Below are positions 34,977 through 44,769 of a stretch of 64,000 nucleotides of DNA, in pieces. Made by a program: the position numbers and the translations under genes. Position 1 is the stretch's first letter. Each line of letters starts with the position of its first letter. The notes under the pieces were generated by a model that made no database searches, was not told the DNA's origin, and saw nothing but the letters and a program-made list of their open reading frames with translations. Location: the NCBI GenBank assembly GCA_030272585.1, contig BSYQ01000013.1:248001-312000 (forward strand), read 5' to 3'. The stretch comes from Bryopsis sp. KO-2023 (Eukaryota; Chlorophyta; Ulvophyceae; Bryopsidales; Bryopsidaceae).

Positions 34977-37012
34977 TCATTGTCGTGGTCTAATTCGCTG
35001 ATCCAACCAAACGGCATCATTCATTTTTCCCAATCTTTCTCTAATTTCCCTGCAAGTGGGTCTCCCTTCTGCATAGAATGCCACTGAATCCCAGATGAGG
35101 TCGCGCAGCTCGGGCGGGCAAAATGCATTCAAGGGAAACCTCTTTTTGAAATCATCCGTTCGCTTCATTAGCCCCCCTCGGCGAAGCTTCCTGGAACCTT
35201 CAGCATCTGGGGTTTTATTGGGGTCCAGCCCAGACACCGTTTCCCACATGATCACTCCGAAAGAAAACACGTCGATGGAATTCGCTTTGATCGGAAGGGT
35301 GGGCATGAACCCTGCCAAAAAAACCTCGGGGGCTATGTACGGCAAAGTGCCTTGAAGCCGGGCCGTGATGTATGAATCGATTTTCTTCCTCGAAATGTCG
35401 AAATCTGCAATTTTGACGGTGTTGGATGCATCCAGGAGCAGATTTGTGGGTTTTAGATCGCAGTGGACGATGCCCCATCGATGCAGGTGTTCTAAACCTT
35501 GCACAATATCCATGAAAAAACCAATGGCTGTTCTGTAAGTTGCACAATTTCCAAAGTAATCCGCATGCACCACATCGTCCAAGCTCTGGACCATGAGTTC
35601 CTCCACCAAGCATCGACACGGGCCGATCGTCGGCCCTCCGAGACGTGGTCCAATCGTCCCCCCTCCGAAGCATTTGACTATGTTTCGATGAGGGGGAATC
35701 TTGCTAAACACTTCCAGTTCTTTGACGATGTCCCCTTCATAGTCTTGCTGATCACGTGTCGGGAATTTCAGCGCCACAAGGACGCGACCCATTTTAGCAT
35801 CCGTCAAAATACCCTCCTTAACGACTCCAAAATTTCCAAAGCCTATCGTCCTACCAGTTTTTTCTACTTTTAGAGTGAAATCCATGTTGACAGTGTGGGT
35901 GGCGGCGGCTCGCGTCGTCGATTCCTCCTCCCCTTGATCGATATCTGTCGAAATTGAAACTGTGCATGCATGGTCCGAGCGGAAGCCAGATCTATTGATC
36001 GGTGCGATTTCCCTCGTGGCCTCGCTGCTGGGCGAGACGTCGCTGCTGTTCGTTCGGTCGCTCTTTTTGTTGACGGCATTGAGTTGGCGGTAGGCGAACA
36101 AAACCACCACCATTGCGATCCCATTCAAAATGATCACGGCGAGAAGTGCATACGTTACCACTGGGCTCAACCTGAACGAAAAACAACAGGGACGGCCCAT
36201 TTTCAAGCTGCTGCCTAGTTTCGGTTTCTGCTTGGATATCTGATCACCTGGACAAAAGGCGCAACTTTAGGAACAAATCCCTGAAGGTTTTTGGAGGTTG
36301 GGTGTTGGATATGAAAATACCTGGAAGCACTGATGCCTCCTGGTGATGGGCCAAGAGGCTCGGCCATGGTGGTGATGTCCTTGGCCCCGATCGCCCCGGA
36401 ACCTTCCTCGCTTTTCGATCCTCGTGCGAGATCCTCCGTTTTGGCGGCCCCCGATTTCGCGGCGCACAGGACCCTCCCTTTCCTGAGATTCTTCCCTCCG
36501 ACGAACACTTCAAAGGCGCCCTCCCCCTCTCCGCTGACGTACCAAGCGGTCATCAGCCCCGAATCGATTCGCCCCAGCTGCCAAACCCCTCGCGCGTCTG
36601 GAATGCTGAAAGGGCTCGATCCTGCCAACTCCACGATTTTGCAGTCTGTCCACCCGCGTTGCGCTGAAGCCAGGTCCATCCACTCGAACTCACACGATTT
36701 ACCCGATGGGTCGGAAGCGTTTTTCTCCCCCTCCCCACAAGCGATCACCCGGAATCGTGCTTTTTCTTGGTGGTTGACGAACGGGAAATAAGCCTCGATC
36801 GTCCCATCGCGCGTTCGCCGCGCTTTACCGAACATTGGAGGGACCGTCTCGGTGGTGATCGCAACGGACCATCTTCCTCCAGGCTCCATTATCGTGCATT
36901 CGGGGAAAGTCGAAGTGGCGTTCAGAGTCGGCACATGCGCCGACGATAACAGGGCCGCCGCAGGACCCAGCAATAATAACAAAGCGGGAAAGAATAGTAG
37001 CGATCGGGGCAT
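34977..37012 (-). CDS. Receptor-like protein kinase with DFD/HCD variant motifs (2 exons)
   Basis: Exons (minus): 37012-36321 and 36171-34977, joined in phase 2, 628 residues. Order: signal peptide (residues 1-20, Leu/Ala-rich), an ectodomain of about 210 residues with six or so cysteines and no recognised fold, a transmembrane helix (YALLAVIILNGIAMVVVLF), a Ser-rich juxtamembrane stretch, and a kinase domain from about 340. The kinase has the glycine loop GFGNFGVV, VALK lysine, VHCDLKPTNLLL catalytic loop, ADFDIS at the DFG position, and APEVF. Catalytic Asp, Lys, Asn and the metal-binding Asp are kept, but Arg of HRD is Cys and Gly of DFG is Asp. A cell-surface sensor is likely; ligand and substrate are unknown. 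Confidence 0.88.
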
Positions 37013-37161
37013 CAGGTTAGAATGAAGTGGGGGTGAGCGTTATGTGCTTCCAGCCTTCACAACCCGAAAACGCACAGACCGATCTTAACAGAACCTCACA
37101 ATTCAAAAAGAAGTATTGATGGTGGCGAAACCGGGCGATAAACCTTTATAACATAACATAA

Positions 37162-37926
37162 TTACACGCGAAGAAGCCACCCAGCTTCTATTTTGCGCGT
37201 TTGCGAAGTCTCTCTCTTCCTTATTCTGGGGCTTACCTTTCTGCTTTGCCTAATCAGGCGTTGGGGACGGAGCTTTCTTCGGCGGCGTTCAATATTTTAT
37301 TACGATGGCGGTTGGGTCTCCCCATGTATGAGGATGGCGCTGTTTGTCCCATGTGTCATTCGTCCATGGATGTTTTTGGTGATCATGCTATCATGTGCCA
37401 AGTGGGGGGCAGTGTTTTGGCTCGTCATAATAGTATCCGGAACTTTTTGTTCCATTTTTCTCGGTCGGCGGGTGTGCGTCCTCGCATGGAGTTGCACGTA
37501 GATTCTTCTTTTGAGCGTCCGGCCGACGTATTTTTTCCGTCTTGGCGGCATGGTAAGGCGTGTGTTATTGATGTCACTGTTTCGCATCCTTTACAGCAAG
37601 CCACTTTGGCTCGGGCTACTCGCGAAGCGGGGGCGGGCATTTTACGTTGTGTGGATCGCAAGGCTCAAGTGGCTGAGAAATGTCATCGTTTGGGGTTTGA
37701 TTTTATCTGTTTTGCGGCCGAGTCTTTTGGCGGGTTTTCTTCGGACAGTGGTCATTTGATTCGTTCTTTATCCCGCGCAGTTGCGACTTGTCAAGATCTC
37801 CCGGTTTCAGTTGTTGTTGAAAGAGCGTGGCAGCAGCTCTCTCTTTCTTTACATCGGCCTCAGGGTAACGCTTTTTTGGAGCGATCTTCTTTGTCGTTTG
37901 ATTCTTTTGCTTTTGATCGAGGGTAG
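37162..37926 (+). pseudogene. 3' fragment of an R2-like non-LTR retrotransposon (Zn motif plus REL endonuclease)
   Basis: An open frame without an ATG runs from a stop at 37159 to the stop at 37926, about 254 residues. It contains a Cys-x2-Cys-x9-His-x3-Cys finger (CPMCHSSMDVFGDHAIMC) followed by RPADVFFPSW and, 14 residues after its Asp, VIDVTV. This is the C-terminal layout of site-specific non-LTR elements with a restriction-enzyme-like endonuclease. Upstream GAYLSALPNQALG is also typical of that C-terminal region. The reverse-transcriptase domain is absent, so this is a 5'-truncated copy, common for target-primed insertions. Superfamily assignment is from motif order only. Confidence 0.6.
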
Positions 37927-38088
37927 ACACAGTATTGGGTTTGAGGTTGATGGATTGTGGACATAAATACGGACTTGTGTAATTAGCTTCTATTGCGGAA
38001 AAATGTACACCAATGTGAACAGACGAATGTTTGGAACCAAAAAACAAACAAAAACAAAAAAAAAACAAAAAACACAGAGCATCAGGCA

Positions 38089-38508
38089 CTAACTGCCGGT
38101 AGACCCAAAACTACCCAAACCACGATCCGTAAGGGACAAAGAATCTGCAATAATTACTTGAGGAGTAACAATTTTTTCCAAAAGTAATTGAACCACCCTA
38201 TCACCCGCTTTAATGTAAAAATCTTCAGAGGAGAAGTTAAAAAGAACCGCAATCAAAGAACCCCTATAGTCACTGTCAATAACCCCAGCACCCAGAAATA
38301 ACTTGAACCTGGCACAGAGACCCGAACGAATTTCCAACCGACCATAATAACCTTGAGGGATTTCAACCGCCACACCCATATCAACCAGACCGTTATTCCA
38401 AGCTGGAATAACATAATCCTGGGGCGAGTAAAGGTCATAGCCCGCCGAACCCAAGGAAGCCCGAGTCGGAACTCGAGCAGCATCATGTTTAAGAAGAACC
38501 CGCAGCAT
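38089..38508 (-). CDS. dut-like: dUTPase (trimeric type), complete, 139 residues
   Basis: Hydrolyses dUTP to dUMP and pyrophosphate, keeping uracil out of DNA. All five family motifs are present in order: SAGYDLYSP, RLEIRSGL, GAGVIDSDYRG (catalytic Asp and the uracil-stacking Tyr), AGDRVVQLL, RGLGSFGSTG (one Gly to Ser). Length is normal and no intron is needed. The ATG at 38508 lies inside the end of the preceding reverse-transcriptase-related frame, overlapping it by 20 bases in another frame. It is therefore probably a cargo gene of that element, not a host gene, though host capture cannot be excluded. A T-rich tract (in transcript sense) at 38037-38080 follows it. Confidence 0.85.
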   Translation of the reverse strand: MLRVLLKHDAARVPTRASLGSAGYDLYSPQDYVIPAWNNGLVDMGVAVEIPQGYYGRLEIRSGLCARFKLFLGAGVIDSDYRGSLIAVLFNFSSEDFYIKAGDRVVQLLLEKIVTPQVIIADSLSLTDRGLGSFGSTGS

Positions 38509-39868
38509 TGTTCTCCCGAATACACAAGATAGCCCTCCGTAAGAGGAAAAAATCCTTCAACATACGTGCAACCTTAATCTGATCAACCCTATTGAAGAGA
38601 AAGAAAAGATTGCGACAACGGAAAAACTCTGACCAGCGAAGACGCAAAAAATTATATGCCGGACACACATAAAGAAAATGGAACTCATCCTCCACTACCC
38701 CAAAACCACATACCCTGCAGAATCGTAATTCCCGCACCACAAGAGGATGTTGTAACCGACCCGAATCTACCTGAAGACCATGAACCCCCGCCCGAAAGGC
38801 ACAATAAATTTTTCGCAGAGAACTTGTCGAAAGGACAGAAAGGCAATCCAAGAATCGAATATTCCGTTTGATTTGACTAAAAAAATATCGAACATGGGAC
38901 TTCTCCGACGAAAAAGTCAACCTCGAAAAATGATTCTTAAAATTAGAAGACCACAGCCTAATATCAATAATGCTCTTTCCAGAAAAAGAAATTAAGTGCT
39001 CTTTCACCAAAGACTCAACCCTGACCACCCAAGACGAACCACACCTATGTTCATCCAAAAGACTATTAAAAATAGCCTTAGATGGATGTTCCTCAGGAAG
39101 AGAAAAAAGTTTATTCCAGAATCTAAAAATTAGACGCCTAAAAAAAAACTCTAAAGGGTAAGTCCCCATATCCGCATATAACACCTCCGTGGGAGCACGC
39201 CGAGGCAAATTTAAACAAAACCGTAAAAAAGCCAAATGAGACCGCTCAAGCGAATCCCTCTGTCCTTTAGTCAAAAACAAATACCAAATAGCACTCCCAA
39301 AATTTATTGAACCAAAAACGAATTGTTTAAACAAATTATATTTAACCCGAGGATCTTCAATTTTATGTTTCGACAAATGACTATAAAGCAATCCAAGAGA
39401 AGAAGACATTTTACGACCAATATGTTGAAAGTGCGGTAAGAAAATGTTTGACCCAGTACCAAAAAAAACCCCTAAATAGCGAAAAGTTTTAGTAGCCGTT
39501 ATAAAAGAATCACCAATCTGTACTCCATGAACATTAGGAAAGTTAATCACCACCACACCCCTTTTCGAAACGTTCTCAGCAATCCCCCAACTAGCAGAAC
39601 AACCCGCTAAAGCGTCATTAAGACAATTCAAATCTTCCGATGCATAAACCTTTATGCATCGGAACTCCGAAACTCCGAAAGCACCTGTCAAAACATATGT
39701 AAGGATTTGGTAACTGTCTCGGACTCCTGTCCCAAAAAAACAAGTTTCTGTTCTTCTTTTATGTGTGTAATCATTGTTTGTTTTTTCTTTTGGTATTTTT
39801 TTCCTTGGATTTCGGGAAGCTTTCTTTTGGGTGGGTTTGTGTTTTTTTTTTGGTTGGTTTTTGGACAT
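38489..39868 (-). pseudogene. Reverse-transcriptase-derived fragment of a non-LTR retrotransposon
   Basis: A frame of 459 codons from ATG 39868. After a Lys-rich first 43 residues the sequence enters the region around and after the catalytic motif of a LINE-type reverse transcriptase: a degenerate VYASEDL where YADD is expected, then KTFRYLGVFFGTG (thumb region), and near the end Cys-x2-Cys...His...Cys (CRVCGFGVVEDEFHFLYVCP), the usual C-terminal knuckle. The fingers, most of the palm and any endonuclease are missing. The frame stays open but lacks a working catalytic site, so it is called a pseudogene. A 14-bp perfect palindrome sits at the degenerate motif. It overlaps the dUTPase frame at its 3' end. 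Confidence 0.65.
39635..39664. repeat. 14-bp perfect palindrome with 2-base spacer
   Basis: TTCCGATGCATAAA (39635-39648) and its exact complement (39651-39664) flank CC. It lies where the reverse-transcriptase fragment loses its YADD motif, next to a short ACTCCGAA duplication at 39664-39679. Confidence 0.85.
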
Positions 39869-40141
39869 AATCCATTTGATCCTTTAGCGCATAAATGATT
39901 TATTCAGAGGTTCAGCAGGCGTGCGCCAGTGGCACATCCACTGTTGTGCGCTTCCCCCAATAAGAGTCTGGCCCGGTCCCGGTTAACGGTGTGGTGTTTT
40001 GTTCCCCCTGTTGCGCCAGCATATATATATATTGAACGATTGGACTCTGGCTGGGTTTCCTCAAACACGGCGCCCGTTTCAAAACGTTGAGTGGTTTCGG
40101 ACGTCGCAAACGGTTGGGGGATTCGGACGTCGGACGCCTCG

Positions 40142-41917
40142 ATGAAGTATTCCTTGGGAAACTTGTCGACTCTCGATCTGCAGTTGCTTCTTCAAGCGAG
40201 GGGGGAATCCTCGCAGGGATCCCGCGACGAGCTACTGACTCGCGTCGAAACTGTCCTGGACGCGCGGACGCCATTCACTTGGCATTTGCGCCAGCTACCC
40301 AGCCGAGGGCCCCCACGAGTGACGTACCGCTCGGGAGGCAGCCTAGTATATCACAACGATCGGCTGTATCTGTACGGGGGTTTCGACGAGAATTTCCACT
40401 TGCACAGCGATTTTCTGGAGGGCGTTTTGGATGGGGACCAAGTGCTATGGTCCGAAACGACCGCTGGGAGTTTGAGTGGTGGACCTCAACTGAGGGATCA
40501 CTACGCGTTTGTATATGACAAGTGCATTTGGTTGTATGGAGGGGTCCGAATTGGACTTCAAAGAAACACCTCCGAGTATATATATTGCTTCGACCTGGAA
40601 AATCAGAGGTGGAGGTCATTGCCCACAAAACCAGCAGGGCAAAACAACTCATGGAATAGGCCAGACAATCAAACCCTGTCTGGAACCACTGTGGCGGTGT
40701 TTTGTGAAGCCAGCAGTCGGCTCTACGCCTTCGGCCATCAGGTCATGTACGAATTGGGGAACAATGGCTGGAAAGCAGCTTATTTGGACGTCACTCAAGG
40801 GCTGTGGTACGGGCTGCCACTGCCGGAGGGGGGTTTGGACATCCAGGCTGCATGTGTCTGGCATGGAAGGGTCCATGTGCTGGACAGCGGTGCGAATCTC
40901 TTCGTAATGACTGATCATTTGGGCTGGGAAAGAGTGGAATTAAGGCAGGTCGACCCAACGGTCAGCGGCTTGGATGATTACCCCATCAAACTCTCAGGGC
41001 TGGTTGGATCGGTGTGGCTGTTGGTGTCCGATGGCACCCCTGGCCCGGTGAATGCCTTGCAACTGAATCTTGCGGATCAGACGTTGCAGAGAGCAAATGT
41101 AGACCCCCTGGGAACCCGCCGGGAAGTCACCGTGGAGTTTCTGTCGCACACTGTCGTGAACAGCAGCATGGTGGTGACCGGACTGCTGGGGTCCCACCTT
41201 GCTCCCTGCCAATCTCAATCAGCCACTTTCATTCTCGAAACCGTACCTGGCCAGGTCCCCGAACCTCTCTCCGGGTCTGTGAAACTGCTGGAAGCTTGTT
41301 CTGATCTGAGGAATGGGTCGATGGATGGCACCGATCGACTCGCCCTGATTGTGCAAGGAAAGCAATTTTTGGCTCATAAGACGATATTAGCCTCCAGGTC
41401 GCGGTATTTTGCTACGATGTTCACCAGCGGGATGGTTGAATCGGCCACCGATACGGTGACCCTGGACGATATCAATCCTGATGTGATGGATATAATTTTG
41501 GACTTCGTGTATGGCCGAACCATGTCGATTCCGAGCAATCTGGCTGTGGCTCTTTTCACCGCCAGCGATCGACTGGAAATACCGGACCTGACCAAGGTGG
41601 TCGTCTGTGAATTGAAATCGGAAATCAACGTGGAGAACATAGCTGCCATTCTGCAGATCGCTGGTCGATACGATAACTCAGAACTCTGGGATGCGTGTAT
41701 ATCCTTTGCCAGAGGCAGCCGGGGGATTTTGGCCAGCATTTTGAGGGGTTCGGATTACTTGCACTTGATGGAGGTTTCGGCAGACTTGGCCCAGAAATTC
41801 CAGTTGGATGTTTTGATCGGAAGCATGAATGCATGCGATCCACCCCGAGCTGAAGTTACGCACCGGTGCAGATTATCCAGCCCTCCGCTTACCAATGACT
41901 ACGATCGGAAAGTTTGA
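40142..41917 (+). CDS. Kelch-repeat BTB/POZ protein, 591 residues, single exon
   Basis: The first in-frame ATG is 40142; an open stretch to 40091 has no ATG. The N-terminal 45 residues (LSTLDLQLLLQARGES...) resemble a SAP-type helix-extended-helix motif. Residues about 60-340 contain kelch-like blades (paired Gly-Gly followed by Tyr/Trp, for example LYLYGGFDE and IWLYGGVRIG). A BTB domain follows at about 385-500 (FLAHKTILASRSRYFATMF, then VMDIILDFVYG), with a short BACK-like helical tail. The order kelch then BTB is the reverse of most animal KLHL proteins and is common in protists and plants. Likely role: substrate adaptor for a Cullin-3 ubiquitin ligase; the substrate is unknown. No intron. 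Confidence 0.88.
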   Translation: MKYSLGNLSTLDLQLLLQARGESSQGSRDELLTRVETVLDARTPFTWHLRQLPSRGPPRVTYRSGGSLVYHNDRLYLYGGFDENFHLHSDFLEGVLDGDQVLWSETTAGSLSGGPQLRDHYAFVYDKCIWLYGGVRIGLQRNTSEYIYCFDLENQRWRSLPTKPAGQNNSWNRPDNQTLSGTTVAVFCEASSRLYAFGHQVMYELGNNGWKAAYLDVTQGLWYGLPLPEGGLDIQAACVWHGRVHVLDSGANLFVMTDHLGWERVELRQVDPTVSGLDDYPIKLSGLVGSVWLLVSDGTPGPVNALQLNLADQTLQRANVDPLGTRREVTVEFLSHTVVNSSMVVTGLLGSHLAPCQSQSATFILETVPGQVPEPLSGSVKLLEACSDLRNGSMDGTDRLALIVQGKQFLAHKTILASRSRYFATMFTSGMVESATDTVTLDDINPDVMDIILDFVYGRTMSIPSNLAVALFTASDRLEIPDLTKVVVCELKSEINVENIAAILQIAGRYDNSELWDACISFARGSRGILASILRGSDYLHLMEVSADLAQKFQLDVLIGSMNACDPPRAEVTHRCRLSSPPLTNDYDRKV

Positions 41918-42542
41918 GCGAGATATGTGTGTCAGGATAAGTTGCTTGGTTTTTTGCATCAGCAACCATCCTCACCCTAAGATAACACAACTGCAAACCA
42001 GACGTCCAGCAAATTTCAGAGGTGTTTTTTTGGTGGTTTTGTACGCGACAGTCCTTACTTTTTAGTTGTGTGAATGTACAGTGCAGGGGGCGGTGTCGAC
42101 CTGTCAAGCCTTTAGGTGATGTGTGTGTTTTTTCATGCATTCTTCAAACTCCAGCTCCAGAGCAAACTTGTATGAATGCATGCTTGCTTTTTTTTCTTTT
42201 TTTTCTTCGACCAGTGGGATGGAAATAGTAGCAGTTCGATTGGGGGGGGGGGAAGGGAGGGAGGGGTATAATCTTTTTTGTTCTCCATTTTCTTTTTTCA
42301 TTCTTTTTTTTTGTTTTGGAGGGGGGGGGAAGGGTATGTAGATTGGATACATATTTAAAGATATGTGTGTACTTTTCTTTTTTCACTGGGGGGAATGCAG
42401 TTCTTTTTCTTTGGGTGCCTAAATTTAGCTCTGCAACATTTCAGTGAGCCCATCAGTCCTCAGCTTTGGTACATGCAGGCTGAGGGTTGGTTGGCTTGAT
42501 AATCACCCAAACTTGACTTTATTTCGACAGGTTCAGGAGGGG
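41918..42542. other. Intergenic, no gene recognised
   Basis: 3' flank of the kelch-BTB gene, with G-runs at 42241-42251 and 42320-42328. The tandem array begins at 42543 after a shared GGGG. Confidence 0.5.
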
Positions 42543-42641
42543 TTGAAATGAACAACAAACAGCTGGGTGTGGTATTACATCGCTCGGAGCACACGACCTC
42601 CCTATGATCCTTTATAAAAGAACACTATCAGTCCCCACTTA

Positions 42642-43475
42642 TTAAGGCAAATTCATTCCATCAAACTCCGTGCAAAGATACTCATGGAGCTGGCAGGGAT
42701 TTTCCGAAATATACCGATGCGAGCATCCCTCAAACCAGACTTCCTGAAAGTTCACCAAAGCGTGGTTCGCCCAAGCCCCCAATTGCTCTTCTGTGAATCG
42801 ATTGTCATCCTTTCCTCCGATCGCAACGAGCGGGCATGGAACGCCGCCACCCTCCTGAGCTGTTCCGCTTGTGGGGACGTAGCTTTCCAGCAGTTTGAAA
42901 TCAGCGCGGAGGATGGGGAAAACATACCTCCGCATCTGGTCGTTGCGCAAGTCGACCACCTCTCCATATCTCCTAACGAAAGCGTCCCAAAATTCCTTGT
43001 ATGGAAGCTCACCCAAGGGTGTCGGATCGACATCGTGTGTCAAAGCGGACAAGTGGGGCGCTCGGCAGCCAGAAACGAACAGTTTGATAGGTAACGGCCC
43101 CCCGAGTCGGTGGAGCGCTTGTGTAACCTCGTAGGCAATCCAAGCACCCATGCTATGTCCAAATAGAGCAAACGGCTTCGATTCAAAGTGTGGCAGCAGC
43201 CCCAGAACAATGGCTCTGACCAAGGAGTTCATATCTTCAACCAGTGGTTCTTTGGACCTCGTGTTTCTCCCTGGAAGCTCCACAGGCATCACTTCTACGT
43301 AAGATGGCAAAGCTGCGTCGAAACCGCTGTATGTCCACGCTCCAGTACCCGCAGGGGGGAAGCAAAACAAGCGAACTCGGTAACTCTTCTGTTCATCGTC
43401 TTTTTTGCTGGATGGAATGACCCAGTGGCCGTGTTTGGGTCTTTGGTGATCTTGGCGATTCGAGTCGCCTGCCAT
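42642..43475 (-). CDS. Type II thioesterase (alpha/beta hydrolase), tandem copy 1
   Basis: 277 residues from ATG 43475. The open frame extends 30 codons further upstream without an ATG before a stop. Family members release acyl groups from carrier proteins of polyketide, non-ribosomal peptide or fatty acid synthases, either as editing enzymes or for chain release. Seen: the N-terminal FCFPPAGTGAWTY block (oxyanion region), GHSMGA with the nucleophilic Ser, GGKDD with the acidic residue, and GCSHRYI with the catalytic His, all in normal order. A roughly 40-residue basic N-terminal extension is extra; no signal peptide. No synthase gene is in the window, so the partner carrier protein is unknown. 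The gene is transcribed away from the hairpin block, which likely holds its promoter. Confidence 0.9.
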   Translation of the reverse strand: MAGDSNRQDHQRPKHGHWVIPSSKKDDEQKSYRVRLFCFPPAGTGAWTYSGFDAALPSYVEVMPVELPGRNTRSKEPLVEDMNSLVRAIVLGLLPHFESKPFALFGHSMGAWIAYEVTQALHRLGGPLPIKLFVSGCRAPHLSALTHDVDPTPLGELPYKEFWDAFVRRYGEVVDLRNDQMRRYVFPILRADFKLLESYVPTSGTAQEGGGVPCPLVAIGGKDDNRFTEEQLGAWANHALVNFQEVWFEGCSHRYISENPCQLHEYLCTEFDGMNLP

Positions 43476-43751
43476 TTTTCTGAACTTTCGGAACGGTACC
43501 ACGACTTCGATGCTTGTGTGTCGCGTTTCGTTCCTGTTTGCTTCAATTTCAGGCCGGTGGGACACGCCTCGAAATTCTGTGGGGGTTTTCGATTTTGGTC
43601 ATAACTTTCTTCGTTGGGTTGCGATATGCACTTCCATTTTGCGGTGAGTGATATTTACGTCACCATGAGGAGAGCATAGAGAAAAGGGTTGTTTTGGTTT
43701 TTCGAAAAGAGAGTTGGTCGAAAAAAGAAGTAAAAATTATTTGGGAAATGA

Positions 43752-43945
43752 TCGGCATTAGCGATGTCAATGAGGTAGTTTGCTACCCCATCGACGATCG
43801 AAATGCCGAAATTCCCATGGTGGGCGAATCCTGATCGGTTGACGAGACCCCCCCGGGATCAACCGGGGGACGACCTTGGTTGCACCATCGTTGCCGTCAT
43901 GGGTGCCAAGTGTCGTGCCAGAGTGGGGGCCACCCACTCTGGCGG
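43752..43945. other. Hairpin-rich conserved block of the tandem unit
   Basis: Three inverted repeats in about 195 bp: an imperfect long hairpin 43752-43809 (outer TCGGCATT/AATGCCGA, inner GGTAG/CTACC), a CGGTTGA/TCAACCG pair around the CCCCCCCGGG run, and CCAGAGTGGG/CCCACTCTGG with a 5-base loop. Equivalent blocks lie 3,476, 6,479 and 9,482 bp to the right. The diverged copy at about 4050-4256 keeps all three stems although some loop and stem bases differ. It could be a structured RNA, a promoter-proximal element or an old transposon end. Confidence 0.6.
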
Positions 43946-44165
43946 ATCAACGTCATGATCGAAAATATGTTTTGACCCGATTAGTGCCGGGTTAGTTGAT
44001 TTTTAATTTCTCTCTCCTTCACATTTCAGTTTTCGTCGAGCGCGTTTTTTTCCCTCATGATGTGACTTAGAAACTCATCCTTTTTTTTTGGTATGTACAC
44101 TCCAGCGATCGCGCGATCGTCGCGCGAGCGACCAGTCCGACACGCTCGCGCGCGCCGTCCGAGGG

Positions 44166-44191
44166 TGACTCACCCGCCCAAGGATGACTCA
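44166..44191. promoter_or_regulatory. Paired TGACTCA sites in presumed bidirectional promoter
   Basis: TGACTCA at 44166-44172 and 44185-44191, 19 bases apart start to start, in a GC-rich CG-dense stretch between the divergent thioesterase (minus) and the doubtful plus-strand gene. TGACTCA is the core site of bZIP factors of the AP-1/GCN4 type. Both sites and their spacing are kept in the diverged copy (3625-3631, 3644-3650) and in units 2-4. Confidence 0.45.
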
Positions 44192-44769
44192 TCTGCCCCC
44201 TGACGCCCCCTGGCGCGTGTGCCCTCGCGCGCGTTGGCGCGTCTGCAAGGATAGCTGCGGCGCTCGACGACACTGGGAACAAGTATCATACGCAACCGGA
44301 AACGAAACGAAACGAAAAATGAAGAAGAAGAAGAAGACGAAAAGAAGGAGAGAAGAGGAAGGAAGACATGGAGTTCGAAGACGTCTGGGAGCATGAGCTC
44401 GACCTCGACATGATCCCCCTGTTGTCGAGGAACATGGAGTGGGTCTCATTGGTTTGCCTGTGTATTTCGATGTCTTTTTCCTGAGTGGAGCTTTTCCAGT
44501 CTATTTTATTCCATTTTATTTTATTCCCTATTTCTTGGATGTATGCTTGCAAATATTTTTGCATTTTTGCATTTTGCATTCACAGAGGTTCGGTTCAGAG
44601 TTCAGGGACGACTGAATTCCTTCAACCAATCATTGAAGCCGATTATATATATATCAGCTCCGAGAAGAATCCCATTTTTCTCGTGAATACTATGGAATCC
44701 TATAATTTATTGATTGTTTAACGCAGAAACCATCTTGACTTCCTTGTCGTTTCTTTCATGTGCAGTGAG

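Noticed and set aside
43188-43604. Plus-strand 138-codon frame in each tandem unit
   Set aside because: Antisense of the thioesterase gene; identical copies merely reflect the tandem duplication.
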